DNA from: Glutamicibacter sp. JC586 | Lineage (GTDB): Bacteria; Actinomycetota; Actinomycetes; Actinomycetales; Micrococcaceae | DNA length: 64,000 nt | Assembly (NCBI RefSeq): GCF_009805585.1 | Contig: NZ_VHIN01000021.1 | Location: 1-64,000 of the forward strand | Reading direction: 5' to 3' | Part shown: in pieces, positions 17,890 to 25,904 of the stretch | Position numbering within the stretch: the first letter of the stretch is position 1 | Layout: each line of letters opens with the position of its first letter | Position numbers and translations under genes: made by a program | The notes under the pieces: generated by a model | The model's database searches: none | Told to the model about the DNA's origin: nothing | The model's input: only the letters and a program-made list of their open reading frames with translations

Positions 17890-18238
17890 GGGTACTTAGG
17901 AAAAATCAAAGATTGTGTCTCAGAAACTTGACCAGCTCACCCCTAGTACCTTTGAACGATAATGTGTGATTTCCATCTTTGGCCGACACTGCAAACGGTG
18001 TCGACAGGAATATCACTTTTCTCGAGCGAAACCCGGCCAAGGGTTCTCCTAGAGACGCTGTTAGCGTGAATTTCTGTATCGCTGTTTCTTAGAGTGCACT
18101 CTCTGTCAGCGACACATGCTGGTGATCTAGGGCTTTCTCCCCTACTTAAAGAGCTGATGAGAGGGAGTAACTGGAATCTTTAAAAAATTAAGCCGTGTCG
18201 CACACCTCTGCATGGTGGCGTCATCATAGGGTGGATGT

Positions 18239-18475
18239 ATGAGGAACCCACATGCTCGCGCGCGAGGCGCGCTGAAAGACCCAAAGCCATTGGGCTGGAA
18301 GGTCGAGAGCGAAAACAAAGACTACTTCGCGGCATTGGCCGAAAAGTCCGGATACTCTGCAGCAGCTTTCTTCGACCTAATGATTGAGACATTGGAACTC
18401 GATGAACGCGGTGTACCAACTTGGGTTCCCCAAAGCGATAGCAAGGAAGGCCAGCTGCCTATCGACAAGCCTTAA
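18239..18475 (+). CDS. Small plasmid protein upstream of rep
   Basis: A 78-residue protein, ATG at 18239 with GGTGGA close before it. The N-terminus is basic (NPHARARGALKDPKP), the middle has a helix pattern K-D-Y-F-A-A-L-A-E-K-S-G-Y-S-A-A-A-F-F-D-L-M-I-E, which could be a ribbon-helix-helix or HTH-like dimer, and the end is acidic. Position immediately before rep suggests a copy-number or transcriptional regulator, but this is inferred from context only. Confidence 0.55.
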   Translation: MRNPHARARGALKDPKPLGWKVESENKDYFAALAEKSGYSAAAFFDLMIETLELDERGVPTWVPQSDSKEGQLPIDKP

Positions 18476-18484
18476 ACAGAAAAG

Positions 18485-18501
18485 CCCGCGCAATGCGCGG
18501 G
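18485..18501 (-). terminator. Intrinsic terminator reading leftward
   Basis: A perfect 7-bp GC stem (CCCGCGC / GCGCGGG, loop AAT) is followed on the minus strand by GCTTTTCTG. The T-run is on the minus side, so it best fits a leftward transcript arising in the rep leader. It may also work weakly for the upstream small gene. Confidence 0.6.
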
Positions 18502-18621
18502 ACTGAAATTCTGAATCCGATCTGCCTACTCGCCAAAGTTCTCAGATCGCGATTTACCACTAAGCTTCCGGTTACCAAGCCGGACGCTCCCCTTCCTTTA
18601 CCCTCCTAAGAGAAAAGGACT
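18485..18621 (-). ncRNA. Candidate antisense RNA to the rep leader
   Basis: On the minus strand a possible promoter, TTGATT (18653-18658) and TATAGA (18628-18633) with 19-bp spacing, precedes about 125 bases that contain no minus-strand gene and end at the leftward terminator 18485-18501. Such a transcript would be complementary to the rep mRNA leader, including its ribosome binding site (AAAAGGA before the GTG at 18625). Antisense RNAs in this place control copy number in many plasmids. The elements are seen; transcription is inferred. Confidence 0.4.
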
Positions 18622-18624
18622 TAT

Positions 18625-20052
18625 GTGTCTATAGTAGCGCCTCCGCGCGCCCAATCAAGCACCAGCACCAAAGAAACGCCGCAAAACACCGCGATCCACG
18701 CCACAAAACCACGCTGGTGCACCCGCCCCACCGATGGCCGCATCGCCGCAATCCTCGACCACACCGCCAAAGGACACCGCCCTTTCACCAAGGCAGAAAC
18801 CCCCCAAACCTTCAGCGCCAAGGGGAAAACACAGTTCAACGCGGCCAAAGAAGCCCTCGCGACCAAACACGCCCACACCCCCGCCCCGGTACACATCAAG
18901 CGCGTTTCACGCGCCCAGGAAACCTCCCCCCGCGCGATTGCCTGGGCCATCCCTCACGGCAGCAAGAAGATCGATCACACCGCCCAAGCATGGCGCGCCA
19001 CACGATCCCTCGATGAACTGCTATGTCGCCGCGCGGACTGCAAACGCAACATCCTCGCCGTCCTCTGGGTACTCCTTCGCTACACCGACCACGACAGCAT
19101 GACCGTCCGCATCACCTGGGACACCATTGCCACCAAAGCACGCGTATCCCGCGCCACCGTAGGCAACGCCCTGCGCTTCCTGCGCACCCACGGCATCCTC
19201 GGCATCGTCGCCTCCGGCCGCAGCGCACAATACGCCGCCAAAGCAGGCCAACCAGCCACCAACGAAGCCCCCGTCTACGTCGTGTGCCGCCCCATCGGCC
19301 TCGGACTACGCCCCCAGGACGCCGAAGACACCACCACAACCCGCCCAACCCACCACACCCCCAACAACACGGCCTGTGGAAATAACTTAGAACCCCTCCC
19401 CGTAGGGGGGTTAACCACTTACGAAGTAAGTTCCTACACGCGCACGCGCGAGAAAAACACTCACAATGAGCCGCTACGCGGCACTGAAAACCTTTTTGGG
19501 CACGGCTCCGCCGTGCGAACTCACCACAGCGATAATCGACCAGTCGAACTGTGGCCAGCTCACAGAACGATCAGCTCTAGAGGACAGGGGCTATCAGCTG
19601 CCGCTGAAATCTTGCGTCGGATGCCAGATTTTGCCCGTTTTTCCAAGAAAAACGTGCTCAACATGTTCAAACCGTTCTTCTCCACCGGATGGACAATCTC
19701 AGATATCCAGTACGCCCTCGAATGGCGCACCACACCAGGCTTGCACGGCAAAGAAGCCTGGGGAGCACTCCCCCAGCACAACCATGAAACTCAGTCCTAC
19801 ATCGACTACTGCCGGATCTTGCGCGCAGCGATCCTGCACCGGCTCAACCAGTGGCGTACCGCCACCGGAGAAATTATGCTCAGCCGATCCCAACGAGCAG
19901 CAGCAGCCAGCAACCAAGCCCGCGCAGCCGCGCGGGCCGCAGCAGAACGCCGAGCCAAACACGCCGCCAACCAAACAAAACACCAAACCGCAGCAACACA
20001 CGGCGCAGCAAAAGTCAGAGCTGTCCTAGCAAAATCTCGTTCGGGAAAGTAA
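18625..20052 (+). CDS. rep: Plasmid replication initiator protein
   Basis: A 475-residue protein from a GTG at 18625 with AAAAGGA 6 bp upstream. The N-terminus is rich in T/P/H. Residues about 130-195 hold the conserved initiator core: L-A-V-L-W-V-L-L-R-Y-T-D, then a winged helix-turn-helix (VRITWDTIATKARVSRATVG...LRFLRTHGILG). A second conserved block, F-S-K-K-N-V-L-N-M-F-K-P-F-F, lies near 330, and the C-terminus is an Ala/Arg/Gln-rich coil. This matches Rep proteins of actinobacterial theta plasmids. The gene contains a row of short palindromes at 19391-19516, possibly the origin. It sits just before the par locus, the normal plasmid arrangement. Confidence 0.75.
   Translation: MSIVAPPRAQSSTSTKETPQNTAIHATKPRWCTRPTDGRIAAILDHTAKGHRPFTKAETPQTFSAKGKTQFNAAKEALATKHAHTPAPVHIKRVSRAQETSPRAIAWAIPHGSKKIDHTAQAWRATRSLDELLCRRADCKRNILAVLWVLLRYTDHDSMTVRITWDTIATKARVSRATVGNALRFLRTHGILGIVASGRSAQYAAKAGQPATNEAPVYVVCRPIGLGLRPQDAEDTTTTRPTHHTPNNTACGNNLEPLPVGGLTTYEVSSYTRTREKNTHNEPLRGTENLFGHGSAVRTHHSDNRPVELWPAHRTISSRGQGLSAAAEILRRMPDFARFSKKNVLNMFKPFFSTGWTISDIQYALEWRTTPGLHGKEAWGALPQHNHETQSYIDYCRILRAAILHRLNQWRTATGEIMLSRSQRAAAASNQARAAARAAAERRAKHAANQTKHQTAATHGAAKVRAVLAKSRSGK
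19391..19516. repeat. Cluster of short hairpins inside rep (possible origin)
   Basis: Within 126 bases of rep lie four clear palindromes: 19391-19412 (8 bp stem, C/G-rich), 19417-19431 (ACTTAC, loop GAA), 19470-19482 (GCCGC, loop TAC) and 19500-19516 (GCACGGC, loop TCC). The last three share 3-nt loops. They interrupt a poorly conserved part of the protein. Dense palindromes inside rep genes can mark replication origins, as in plasmids whose origin lies in the initiator gene. Confidence 0.45.
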
Positions 20053-20087
20053 AAGCCATAGGACTCGTATTCCGTGAGACACAACAG

Positions 20088-20120
20088 AGATTTCATGAAA
20101 TCTTTATTTATTTCATGAAA
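20088..20120. repeat. Centromere-like repeats, left of parA
   Basis: Two perfect TTTCATGAAA palindromes (20091-20100, 20111-20120) are spaced 20 bp centre to centre; the first extends to a 16-bp palindrome (20088-20103). The same TTTCATG core recurs at 20321-20364 and 21452-21467, all around parAB. They are likely binding sites of the small ParB-like protein (parS/parC). Confidence 0.6.
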
Positions 20121-20320
20121 GAATTATTGTATGTATGGATCTAACTGGACAGCATACGAAGGCGTGCAGGCGGGAACACCCCACCTGTCCGTTGATCGCC
20201 TTGAGCCAAGGCGCCTTCCCATATCTAGTAGGAGCTCTATGCAATTCGTGAAGAACTACATACCAATGCTTCCATGCGCGCTGCAAAATACTTGATTCCC
20301 CCGCTGTCTCCGATAACGTT

Positions 20321-20364
20321 CAATCTTTCATGCAATAAATATTTATTTATTGCATGAAAGATTG
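20321..20364. repeat. Long inverted repeat before parA (operator/centromere)
   Basis: A perfect 21-bp inverted repeat (20321-20341 and 20344-20364, 2-bp centre) ends 5 bp before the first parA start codon. Each arm contains CTTTCATG. It may serve as both centromere and autoregulatory operator, as is usual for parFG/parA-parB systems with ribbon-helix-helix partners. Confidence 0.65.
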
Positions 20365-20369
20365 ATTTC

Positions 20370-21155
20370 ATGTACGATCAAACCATGCAAACGATCATGG
20401 TTTATAGCGAGTCTGGTGGCGTATCCAAAACAACCACTGCTGTTTCGCTCGCGATGGTGGCTGCCGAAGCTGGTAAGAATGTGTTGCTGATTGACCTGGA
20501 TCCTAGAGCGGCCACCACGAAATGGACGGCGGTTCAACCACGCGAGTCAGGATTGGATGTCGGTGCAATACTTGCGGATGAAGATCCCGAGGGCTGGGCC
20601 GATGAGTTGGCCGTATCTTCTCATTGGAGCCCAAATTTGCGTGTGCTGCCTTCATCGAGATCGGTATCCAACCGCGAGAAGGACACCTCCGACCACCTGG
20701 AGATACGATTGAAAACTTCACTGCTCGGCTCCTCAGCGGATCTAGTAGTAATTGATTGCCCTAACCGTCAAGGTGGCCCCCTTACTCAAAGTGCTTTGAA
20801 CGCTTCTGACACCGTCGTATACGCCGCTAAGCCGACCGTTGATGGAATAGACGGATTTGAGGGCGCCAAAATCACAGTCGATAAGTTCTTGGCCAGTCGG
20901 AAACGCCTCGGTTTAACCGCAGGATTGAGGGAAGCTGGGATTGTTGTCGGAGGATATAAAGACACGATCACACCGCGGGCAGCAATCAGCTCTGTAGATG
21001 AGCTTCGCGAAACGGGACTGCTCTTGACCCCGCTTGTTCCAGAACGGACCATCGTTCAAGATGTTCGCTTGGCGGGGGAGTGGTATGGGAACTACCGCAA
21101 GGGCGCTCCGGTCTTAGCAGCTTATAAGGAACTAGCAAGGACAATTATCAAATGA
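20370..21155 (+). CDS. parA: ParA-type plasmid partition ATPase
   Basis: A 261-residue ParA/MinD family ATPase. The Walker A loop reads Y-S-E-S-G-G-V-S-K-T-T-T, followed by V-L-L-I-D-L-D-P-R (A') and L-V-V-I-D-C-P (Walker B). The deviant-Walker signature lysine (K-G-G) is replaced by Ser (S-G-G), a variant also known from some actinobacterial plasmid ParA proteins. Either ATG 20370 or ATG 20385 may start it; neither has a clear SD, so a leaderless or short-leader mRNA is possible. ParA forms dynamic structures that segregate plasmid copies. It overlaps parB by 4 bp. Confidence 0.9.
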   Translation: MYDQTMQTIMVYSESGGVSKTTTAVSLAMVAAEAGKNVLLIDLDPRAATTKWTAVQPRESGLDVGAILADEDPEGWADELAVSSHWSPNLRVLPSSRSVSNREKDTSDHLEIRLKTSLLGSSADLVVIDCPNRQGGPLTQSALNASDTVVYAAKPTVDGIDGFEGAKITVDKFLASRKRLGLTAGLREAGIVVGGYKDTITPRAAISSVDELRETGLLLTPLVPERTIVQDVRLAGEWYGNYRKGAPVLAAYKELARTIIK

Positions 21156-21445
21156 ACCAAGAACTACCGGAACGCCCAGCTTCGGGGAGGCGCCGCGTGC
21201 CACGCCCTGCCCCTGATGTAAACGTAGATCCTGTCGAATCTGCGCCGACACCGGAGAAGCAGATAGCGAAACCAGTTGCGGTATCACCTGAGCGAAAAGT
21301 CGTGCGGGTGCCTTTCAGTAACAGATTGTCCGAAAAAACGATGGATACCCTGGCAAGAGTTAAAGCTGAGGCTAAGATCCCCATTTATGAAGCAATTGAA
21401 CTAGCAGTTGCAGAAAAGTGGGCCGAGTTCGAAAGAAAGAAATAA
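21152..21445 (+). CDS. parB: ParB-like partner, ribbon-helix-helix type
   Basis: A 97-residue protein overlapping parA (ATGA). The first 45 residues are basic and Pro-rich, a flexible arm. Residues about 50-93 (V-V-R-V-P-F-S-N-R-L-S-E-K-T-M-D-T-L-A) then I-Y-E-A-I-E-L-A-V-A-E-K-W have the strand-helix-helix pattern of RHH centromere-binding proteins. Size and position match ParG-type partners of short ParA proteins. Presumably binds the TTTCATG repeats and stimulates ParA ATPase through its arm. Confidence 0.75.
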   Translation: MNQELPERPASGRRRVPRPAPDVNVDPVESAPTPEKQIAKPVAVSPERKVVRVPFSNRLSEKTMDTLARVKAEAKIPIYEAIELAVAEKWAEFERKK

Positions 21446-21451
21446 ATATTT

Positions 21452-21467
21452 CTTTCATGAATGAAAG
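21452..21467. repeat. Centromere-like inverted repeat after parB
   Basis: CTTTCAT / ATGAAAG with a 2-bp centre, 7 bp after the parB stop. It shares the core of the repeats before parA, so sites flank the operon on both sides. Confidence 0.5.
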
Positions 21468-21688
21468 ATTGAATAGGGTGGACTAGCAAACCCACCATTT
21501 TGCTTGTTCTGATCCTCCGCGACTCGACGATTCCCCGTAGAAATTGCGATGGGCGATGACTTTTCTTGGCTCTGTGTATCTCAGCGCGCATTCTTTAAAA
21601 GCACAAATGGGGAAGTCTTCGGAACCTGTTTACCAGCTCATTAGTTTGGTTCCGAAGCTCTCCACCACCCCCACCAAGGAAAAGAGCC

Positions 21689-21913
21689 ATGACGCGCAAC
21701 GCCTCAGAGATCTACGAAGACCTCAAAGCGCTGGCCGACGAGCTGGAAGCCCTCGCTAAGACCGGGCGCATCACCATGAGCACCGACTCATGGAACAAGG
21801 ACTACCCGGACACCAAACAGGCCGTCTCCTACGCCCTAGATGCGTTGCAGACGGCGATTAACGCTACATGCTGGATGGAAACCCTGCCCTCACCTGAACC
21901 CACTGCCAAGTAA
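21689..21913 (+). CDS. Small hypothetical protein
   Basis: A 74-residue protein, ATG at 21689 after AAGGAAAAG. Predicted to be largely helical and acidic (EIYEDLKALADELEALAKTG), then Y-P-D-T-K-Q-A-V-S-Y-A-L-D-A-L. No family recognised. It stands between par and the first copy of the inverted 168-bp repeat. Confidence 0.6.
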   Translation: MTRNASEIYEDLKALADELEALAKTGRITMSTDSWNKDYPDTKQAVSYALDALQTAINATCWMETLPSPEPTAK

Positions 21914-21929
21914 CCCAGGCCACGCGGTT

Positions 21930-22097
21930 AAGCCTCCTTCCCACCTGTGCACAGCAAAAGCCCAATCGCTGCGCTGCTTTTCCTGCACCCACGTGGACAG
22001 CAGGAACCAAACGACCACCCGCACACAAGCCACAAGCTGCGGTACCTGAGTTCGCCTACGACAGGGGATCGTGGCTCATGCACGGCCTCTAATAATG
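21930..22097 (-). repeat. 168-bp repeat, copy A (inverted relative to copy at 39.4 kb)
   Basis: The minus strand matches 39389-39557 over its whole length with scattered substitutions, including a 36-base block identical in both (22018-22053 versus 39433-39468). It contains no good open frame. Copy B lies just before the mobilisation genes. Conserved length, position in non-coding DNA and inverted placement suggest a functional site (oriT, recombination site or structured RNA) rather than a transposon. Confidence 0.65.
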
Positions 22098-22136
22098 AGC
22101 ATGGAAACGACAAGAAAAATGGGAGGTACGCAGAAG

Positions 22137-22490
22137 ATGCGGCAAAGTAAAGCAGGCAGAGTCAGCGAAAAGCACGCGCGCCGTACTAACCAAGAACTCC
22201 AAGCGCTCAGCGAACCACCGATGAACGATCCCTTCGAACACCTCATTGCCAAAACCGAATTCGACTCCGGAGCTTACGACCAAATAAGCAAAGCCTTCAC
22301 CTTGATTCTGGCTGGGGTAGCAATTTTGTTCGCGGGCGGAAGCCTCGCTGGCGTGGCTCCCAGCATTTGGGTTTTGGTGCTGTGGTCAGGGCTGGTTGTT
22401 GTGCTAGGGCTACTGGGCTTCGTGGGACTCGGCGCAAGTATTAGTGCAAAGCGCGCGGCCATAGCCGTCTATAAACATCGCTACCCTTAG
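22137..22490 (+). CDS. Hypothetical protein with two membrane helices
   Basis: A 117-residue protein. I chose the ATG at 22137 because GGGAGG precedes it by about 10 bp; in-frame ATGs at 22071, 22095 and 22101 lie partly in the 168-bp repeat. The N-terminal half is polar ([17 protein letters not shown]) and is followed by two adjoining membrane segments (about 57-76 and 80-103). Its stop overlaps the convergent umuC stop by 4 bp. Function unknown. Confidence 0.55.
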   Translation: MRQSKAGRVSEKHARRTNQELQALSEPPMNDPFEHLIAKTEFDSGAYDQISKAFTLILAGVAILFAGGSLAGVAPSIWVLVLWSGLVVVLGLLGFVGLGASISAKRAAIAVYKHRYP

Positions 22491-23800
22491 GCTGCTTTCA
22501 CTGTCAGTAGCTCACGCCAGTGCGTGGTGTAGCGCGGGCTCATCATCTCCCGCCGCATCTCCCACGCCGGCCCCTGCTGTAGGCCGGCAGCGCCTAAACC
22601 GATCGACTTCACACCGTGCTCGGAGCGAATCTGCTGGATCAAAGGACCGATCTGTTTGGCCTCATGCGCTGAAATGAACGGGTCAAAAGTTTCCTGCATG
22701 GCCCAGGGTTGCAGGTCCATGACCACCACGCCAGCGCGCGCGTACTTCACTCCCACCAGGATCTGGGGGAGTAGCTGTTTCGCTGCGCGGGTGAGCACTA
22801 CCGGATCAGCCGTGGGTCCTGGCAGTTTCACCGTGATCGCCGGCTGGTGATCCTGATGCTGGTTGTAGTAGCTGGTCATCGCCCACGCCGAGAGGATCTT
22901 GGCTTGCTTCTGGTGCTTGTGCAGTCGTGCTGAGGCTTGCTGCGCATAGATCCCCATGACCTGCTCCATCACCACTCGGTCGGTGATCGGATCAGAAAAG
23001 CTGCGGGAGAAGATCAACTGATCCTTAATCACCCGTTCTTCTTCCATCGGGATGCAGGGAATCCCGCGCAGTTCTAAAACGGTGCGCATCTGCACGATAG
23101 AGAACTTATCCCTGATTCTTATCTCGTTCGCATCGCGCAGGTCTTTAGCCGTCCAGATCCCCAGCGCTCGCAGCCGCTTGGTCAGCCGAGCGCCGATGCC
23201 CCACACCTCCACTACCGGTAGACGCGCCAGCAGGTTCTCGGTGGTCTGTGCGGGGGCGCGATCCCACACGCACACCCCGCCCAGTTCTTTGATGTGCTTG
23301 GCGGTCTTGTTCGCCATTTTCGCCAGTGTCTTGGACTTGGCGATCCCCACGCACACCGGCAACCCGGTCAGCCGGAACACCTCCGCTTTGATCCGCTCAC
23401 CGAGGGCTTGCAGCTCATCCAAGGTGCCGGACACACCCAGGAACGCCTCGTCAATGGAATAGACCTCCACCCAAGCCGAGAAGCGGCCCAAAAGCTTCAT
23501 GACGCGGGCCGACATTTCCCCATACAATTCGTAATTAGAGGACTTCGCAACCAGCCCGAGGCGCTCAGCGCCGGCAACGAGTTTGAACCAGGGCGCACCC
23601 ATCTCAATGCCTAAGGTTTTGGCTTCGCTGCTGCGCGCGACCGCGCAGCCATCATTATTGGACAGCACGATCACTGGGCGGGCTTCGAGCTTCGGGTCAA
23701 AGACCCGTTCGCAGGAGACATAGAAGCTGTTCACGTCCACGTGCGCGATGTATTCGCCCCGCTGTGCCGGGTCGGGGGAGTCTAGAGGTGATGGAGGCAT
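22487..23800 (-). CDS. umuC: Y-family DNA polymerase, UmuC-like
   Basis: A 437-residue protein. Motifs: [11 protein letters not shown] (metal-binding Asp), [21 protein letters not shown] (catalytic Asp-Glu) and the helix-hairpin-helix [13 protein letters not shown]. The C-terminal little finger is followed by a DUF4113-like tail (S-P-R-Y-T-T-H-W). It overlaps umuD by 19 bp, so both are made as one operon. The polymerase copies past DNA damage after activation by cleaved UmuD. Plasmid-borne umuDC is common and raises mutation rate under stress. Confidence 0.95.
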   Translation of the reverse strand: MPPSPLDSPDPAQRGEYIAHVDVNSFYVSCERVFDPKLEARPVIVLSNNDGCAVARSSEAKTLGIEMGAPWFKLVAGAERLGLVAKSSNYELYGEMSARVMKLLGRFSAWVEVYSIDEAFLGVSGTLDELQALGERIKAEVFRLTGLPVCVGIAKSKTLAKMANKTAKHIKELGGVCVWDRAPAQTTENLLARLPVVEVWGIGARLTKRLRALGIWTAKDLRDANEIRIRDKFSIVQMRTVLELRGIPCIPMEEERVIKDQLIFSRSFSDPITDRVVMEQVMGIYAQQASARLHKHQKQAKILSAWAMTSYYNQHQDHQPAITVKLPGPTADPVVLTRAAKQLLPQILVGVKYARAGVVVMDLQPWAMQETFDPFISAHEAKQIGPLIQQIRSEHGVKSIGLGAAGLQQGPAWEMRREMMSPRYTTHWRELLTVKAA

Positions 23801-24213
23801 GTGGTGGCTACACCCCAAATCCTAAAGTCTGACAATTCCGCCACGCGCAGGTCGGGATAATCCGGGTTCTCTGCTTTCAGCACCACCCCGGCAGGGCCAG
23901 TGGAGAGACGCTTGACGGTCATTTCCCCGTCGATCACTGCAATCACCACGTGCCCATCGCGTGGCTGCACACTGCGGTCAACGATCAGTTCATCCCCATC
24001 GCTGATCCCCGCGCCCTGCATCGACTCACCAGACACCCGCACAATGAACGTGGAGACTTGATCGCGGATCAGCATCTCTGATAGATCAATCTTCGTATCT
24101 GAGTAGTCCTGGGCTGGGGAAGGGTAGCCCGCCGGGACACGGTCCAGAGCCATTGCGAGCACCCGTTGCGGCGGGTCCGCCAGCTCACATACCTGTATAC
24201 GATCAATTTTCAT
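23782..24213 (-). CDS. umuD: UmuD-like SOS protease subunit
   Basis: A 143-residue S24 peptidase. The A-G cleavage site lies in V-P-A-G-Y-P-S-P, the catalytic Ser in V-S-G-E-S-M-Q-G and the Lys in E-M-T-V-K-R-L. All residues needed for RecA-aided self-cleavage are present. ATG 24213 is chosen over a GTG one codon upstream. I find no classical actinobacterial LexA box upstream; a direct repeat TCTATAT-TCTATAT at 24234-24247 may belong to the promoter. Precedes and overlaps umuC. Confidence 0.93.
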   Translation of the reverse strand: MKIDRIQVCELADPPQRVLAMALDRVPAGYPSPAQDYSDTKIDLSEMLIRDQVSTFIVRVSGESMQGAGISDGDELIVDRSVQPRDGHVVIAVIDGEMTVKRLSTGPAGVVLKAENPDYPDLRVAELSDFRIWGVATTCLHHL

Positions 24214-24315
24214 CACAGCACACTTTCTTAGAATCTATATTCTATATTGTGTAGGCTATGGGGCTCACCCGACAGAAAGATATGCATTTTTCATTTGGGG
24301 CCTAGGGTTGGATCT

Positions 24316-25689
24316 ATGAAGAACAAGACGAACAATGTCACGGAAGAGTGGGTGGCTAAGATTCGCGCCATCGGCATCGATACCAATGCTATGGGGCGAG
24401 GTCATTTCAACATAAAGGCGCTGAAGACCCTTAGCGTTCAGGCTAAGCTTCACGGCGAAATGGAAATCTGGATCGCTGAACCGGTGATCTGGGAATGGGC
24501 GCAGCACTTACATGAAGCGCGGGGTAAGTTCAACGATCAAGCGACCATCTTAAACAAAGCCGGGTATGAAATTTCTCATCAACCGGCGGAGCTCGCTAGC
24601 GCGCTTGATTATGTGGAAAGCGAAGTGAAGTCACTTGGCCCGCACGTGTCTATCCTGCCAATCAATGAGGTCGCCTCAGACGCCTTGAAAGATCAAATAT
24701 TACTTCGAGCTCCGGGTCGACAACGCGAAACTAAAGCTAAAGAGGGTCGAGTCAAAACCGGCGCAGCAGATAGCGCCATTTACCGTGCGTATTATCAGCG
24801 CGCTGGTGAGCAAGCTGATGAGTATGTAATCCTCAGTAGAGATAAAGATCTTAAAAGTGCTCTGGACGAGTGGAAATACTCAGTCAAATCGTTTCCTGAG
24901 CCACGACCTCTCCAAGAGCAGTTGTTTAAGATGGGACCGGCGTCGGACGCGCTGATCAAAAGCTGTGTCTTACACCTTATGAACCATCTTGAAGATTTGA
25001 AGATGGAATCGTTTGAAGCCAAACTCTACGGGATCCCTGGTGATCCAATAAGCTCACTGACTGCTCTCGGCCAACGTTACCTAGCTGGCTTCTATAATGT
25101 GCGAGTTGATCCGGTAGCGGGACTCGTGTTTGCCGATACTTGCCTTGTGACAAATGTGCTCGCACCATCCTTTAGATGGATTTCTGCAGACGAGGTGGAG
25201 ATTCTCGAAAGGCAGCAGGATCTTCGTCAACATGCTTCGGTGTACGGAGAGGTCAGATTCGAAATCTCTGACTTGGGGATCAAATCGGTTGAGCTTGTTG
25301 AAGTGAAAGAAGTCGAAATTGCTCAACTTTCAGATGCGATCGATGCTGATGAAATGCTCCTGATCCTGTTGGAGAATCTGGAGATCGTGCCGGGTCTTGA
25401 GCATCTGGGGATGGAATCGAGTCCTTATGTTGAGCAGCATCGGTCACTTGTTCTAGGCGGAGAAACCGCGGACGTTGAGTATCGAGGAAGTTTTAATGAT
25501 GTACAGCAGTTAATGGTCGCGTTCGAAGATGCTCAAGTCGCAGTATGGGGAAGGGATGAGACGGCAAATTACCCTGTCGAGGAGTATGAAGGAGTAAATG
25601 TCGCGGAGCTTTTCACGGATTCCGATGTGGTTCCTGCTAACCCGAAGATGGCTCTTAACGTATTCCTTATGAGCAGGCTCTATAAGTGA
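24316..25689 (+). CDS. PIN-domain protein (probable ribonuclease)
   Basis: A 457-residue protein from the ATG at 24316. Residues 18-180 show the PIN arrangement: G-I-D-T-N-A-M (D22), E-P-V-I-W-E-W (E60), K-T-G-A-A-D-S-A-I-Y and Y-V-I-L-S-R-D-K-D-L, i.e. four acidic residues in the correct order (DUF4935-like). The remaining 270 residues, with several E/V-rich strands, are unassigned. PIN enzymes cleave RNA; standalone long versions are found in defence islands and as large toxins without a recognisable antitoxin. No small partner gene is adjacent. Confidence 0.7.
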   Translation: MKNKTNNVTEEWVAKIRAIGIDTNAMGRGHFNIKALKTLSVQAKLHGEMEIWIAEPVIWEWAQHLHEARGKFNDQATILNKAGYEISHQPAELASALDYVESEVKSLGPHVSILPINEVASDALKDQILLRAPGRQRETKAKEGRVKTGAADSAIYRAYYQRAGEQADEYVILSRDKDLKSALDEWKYSVKSFPEPRPLQEQLFKMGPASDALIKSCVLHLMNHLEDLKMESFEAKLYGIPGDPISSLTALGQRYLAGFYNVRVDPVAGLVFADTCLVTNVLAPSFRWISADEVEILERQQDLRQHASVYGEVRFEISDLGIKSVELVEVKEVEIAQLSDAIDADEMLLILLENLEIVPGLEHLGMESSPYVEQHRSLVLGGETADVEYRGSFNDVQQLMVAFEDAQVAVWGRDETANYPVEEYEGVNVAELFTDSDVVPANPKMALNVFLMSRLYK

Positions 25690-25742
25690 AGGCAGGACTA
25701 GTCCTGAGCATTTACCACTAACGATCGTTTTTGGGATGAAAA

Positions 25743-25779
25743 ATCGCGCCATCCGAGCTGAGTGCTTGAATGGCGCGAT
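25743..25779. terminator. Hairpin terminator after PIN gene
   Basis: A perfect 10-bp stem (ATCGCGCCAT / ATGGCGCGAT) 53 bp downstream of the PIN gene stop, in the convergent gap with the HNH gene. Confidence 0.55.
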
Positions 25780-25904
25780 CGCGCCGTTATTAGATTCCCG
25801 AAACCTGGTGCCGATATTGCTATGTCCCACTATGTTGCGTTAGCGATTTTGGGACTCGGTGGGCATGGTTGCTCGTAAGGTGCTGAATCATAGAAGTCTC
25901 CTCG

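Larger units (their letters stand above)
16631..17939 (+). mobile_element. IS3-family insertion sequence, intact
   Basis: The element spans 1309 bp. Its ends are imperfect inverted repeats: left 16631-16656 begins TGAGCTG and ends GTGAGACAC; right 17915-17939 is its near complement and ends CAGCTCA. Both ends show the TG...CA termini of the family. The flanks carry CCC on each side (16628-16630 and 17940-17942), consistent with a 3-bp target duplication. Inside are the two overlapping frames of a typical IS3 transposase. Complete ends, duplication and catalytic triad suggest a recent and possibly active insertion. Confidence 0.85.

Noticed and set aside
18717-19385. Several overlapping His/Arg/Pro-rich frames over rep
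   Set aside because: Out-of-frame readings of a GC-rich rep gene.
24234-24247. LexA (SOS) box before umuD
   Set aside because: Only a TCTATAT direct repeat is present; it does not fit the actinobacterial GAAC-N4-GTTC box.
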